A stretch of 6,414 bases of DNA, taken from NCBI GenBank assembly GCA_012329085.1, contig JAAXQB010000208.1, forward strand, positions 1 to 6,414, read 5' to 3'. Below, one piece after another: positions 6,335 through 6,414 of this stretch; position 1 is the first letter of the stretch; every line of letters begins with the position of its first letter. The position numbers and the translations under genes were made by a program. The stretch is from Methanosarcinales archaeon. Lineage in GTDB: Archaea; Halobacteriota; Methanosarcinia; Methanosarcinales; Methanosarcinaceae. The notes under the pieces are model-generated. The model worked only from the letters and a program-made list of their open reading frames with translations, was not told the origin of the DNA and searched no databases.

Positions 6335-6414
6335 ATGGCTAAGAAATACGAAGCGGGTGTAAAAGATTACCGCGAAACTTACTGGCAACCGGACTATGTT
6401 CCGCTTGATTCTGA
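6335..6414 (+). CDS. cbbL: RuBisCO large subunit, form I, N-terminal fragment (cut by right edge)
   Basis: Twenty-six codons are present from the ATG at 6335, translating to MAKKYEAGVKDYRETYWQPD followed by YVPLDS. This matches the N-terminus of form I RuBisCO large subunits of proteobacteria (for example [22 protein letters not shown] in Halothiobacillus neapolitanus). The enzyme carboxylates ribulose-1,5-bisphosphate in the Calvin cycle. An AGGAG Shine-Dalgarno sequence at 6324-6328 lies 6 nt before the ATG. The sequence looks like form IA, but carboxysomal and non-carboxysomal subtypes cannot be told apart from so few residues, and no active-site residue falls inside the window. It is divergent from ilvI with 388 bp between; a cbbR gene, often divergent from cbbL, is not at that position here. 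Confidence 0.9.
   Translation, partial: MAKKYEAGVKDYRETYWQPDYVPLDS

Overview
The window looks like chromosomal DNA from an AT-rich gammaproteobacterium that fixes CO2. Three things point that way: the gene order rpsP-rimM-trmD-rplS followed by a xerD-type recombinase, E. coli-like protein sequences throughout (the small acetolactate synthase subunit has exactly the 163 residues of E. coli IlvH), and the first 26 codons of a form I RuBisCO large subunit at the right edge. A sulfur-oxidising or otherwise chemolithoautotrophic lineage (Thiomicrospira/Hydrogenovibrio-like, or a related free-living or symbiotic group) is a reasonable guess. The genus cannot be fixed from this sequence.

Layout from left to right. 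(1) 1-235, minus: the N-terminal part of a XerD-like tyrosine recombinase, running off the left edge. (2) 236-391: a gap with an 82-bp imperfect palindrome and a strong GC-stem terminator flanked by A6/T6, which can work on both strands and ends the rplS operon. (3) 392-2384, minus: a translation operon, transcribed rpsP (S16), rimM (16S processing factor), trmD (tRNA m1G37 methyltransferase), rplS (L19). A near-consensus sigma-70 promoter lies at 2495-2523, with a hairpin-rich leader of about 100 nt. (4) 2566-2603: the terminator of the next operon. (5) 2654-5946, minus: a branched-chain amino acid operon, transcribed ilvI (GTG start), ilvH, ilvC. It makes acetohydroxyacids and then reduces and isomerises them. 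(6) 5947-6334: a 388-bp divergent intergenic region between ilvI and cbbL, largely made of an imperfect inverted repeat about 225 bp long plus a second hairpin next to cbbL. (7) 6335-6414, plus: the start of cbbL, running off the right edge.

The genes themselves are ordinary housekeeping and biosynthetic genes, and I see no new multi-gene system. The points worth a second look are non-coding or concern gene ends: the long palindrome upstream of cbbL, mutually exclusive hairpins just before cbbL, the palindrome with a possible plus-strand small RNA before xerD, an 18-bp motif shared by both ends of the ilv operon, a perfect 15-bp tandem repeat that artificially extends ilvC, and a TrmD that stops short of the usual C-terminal tail.
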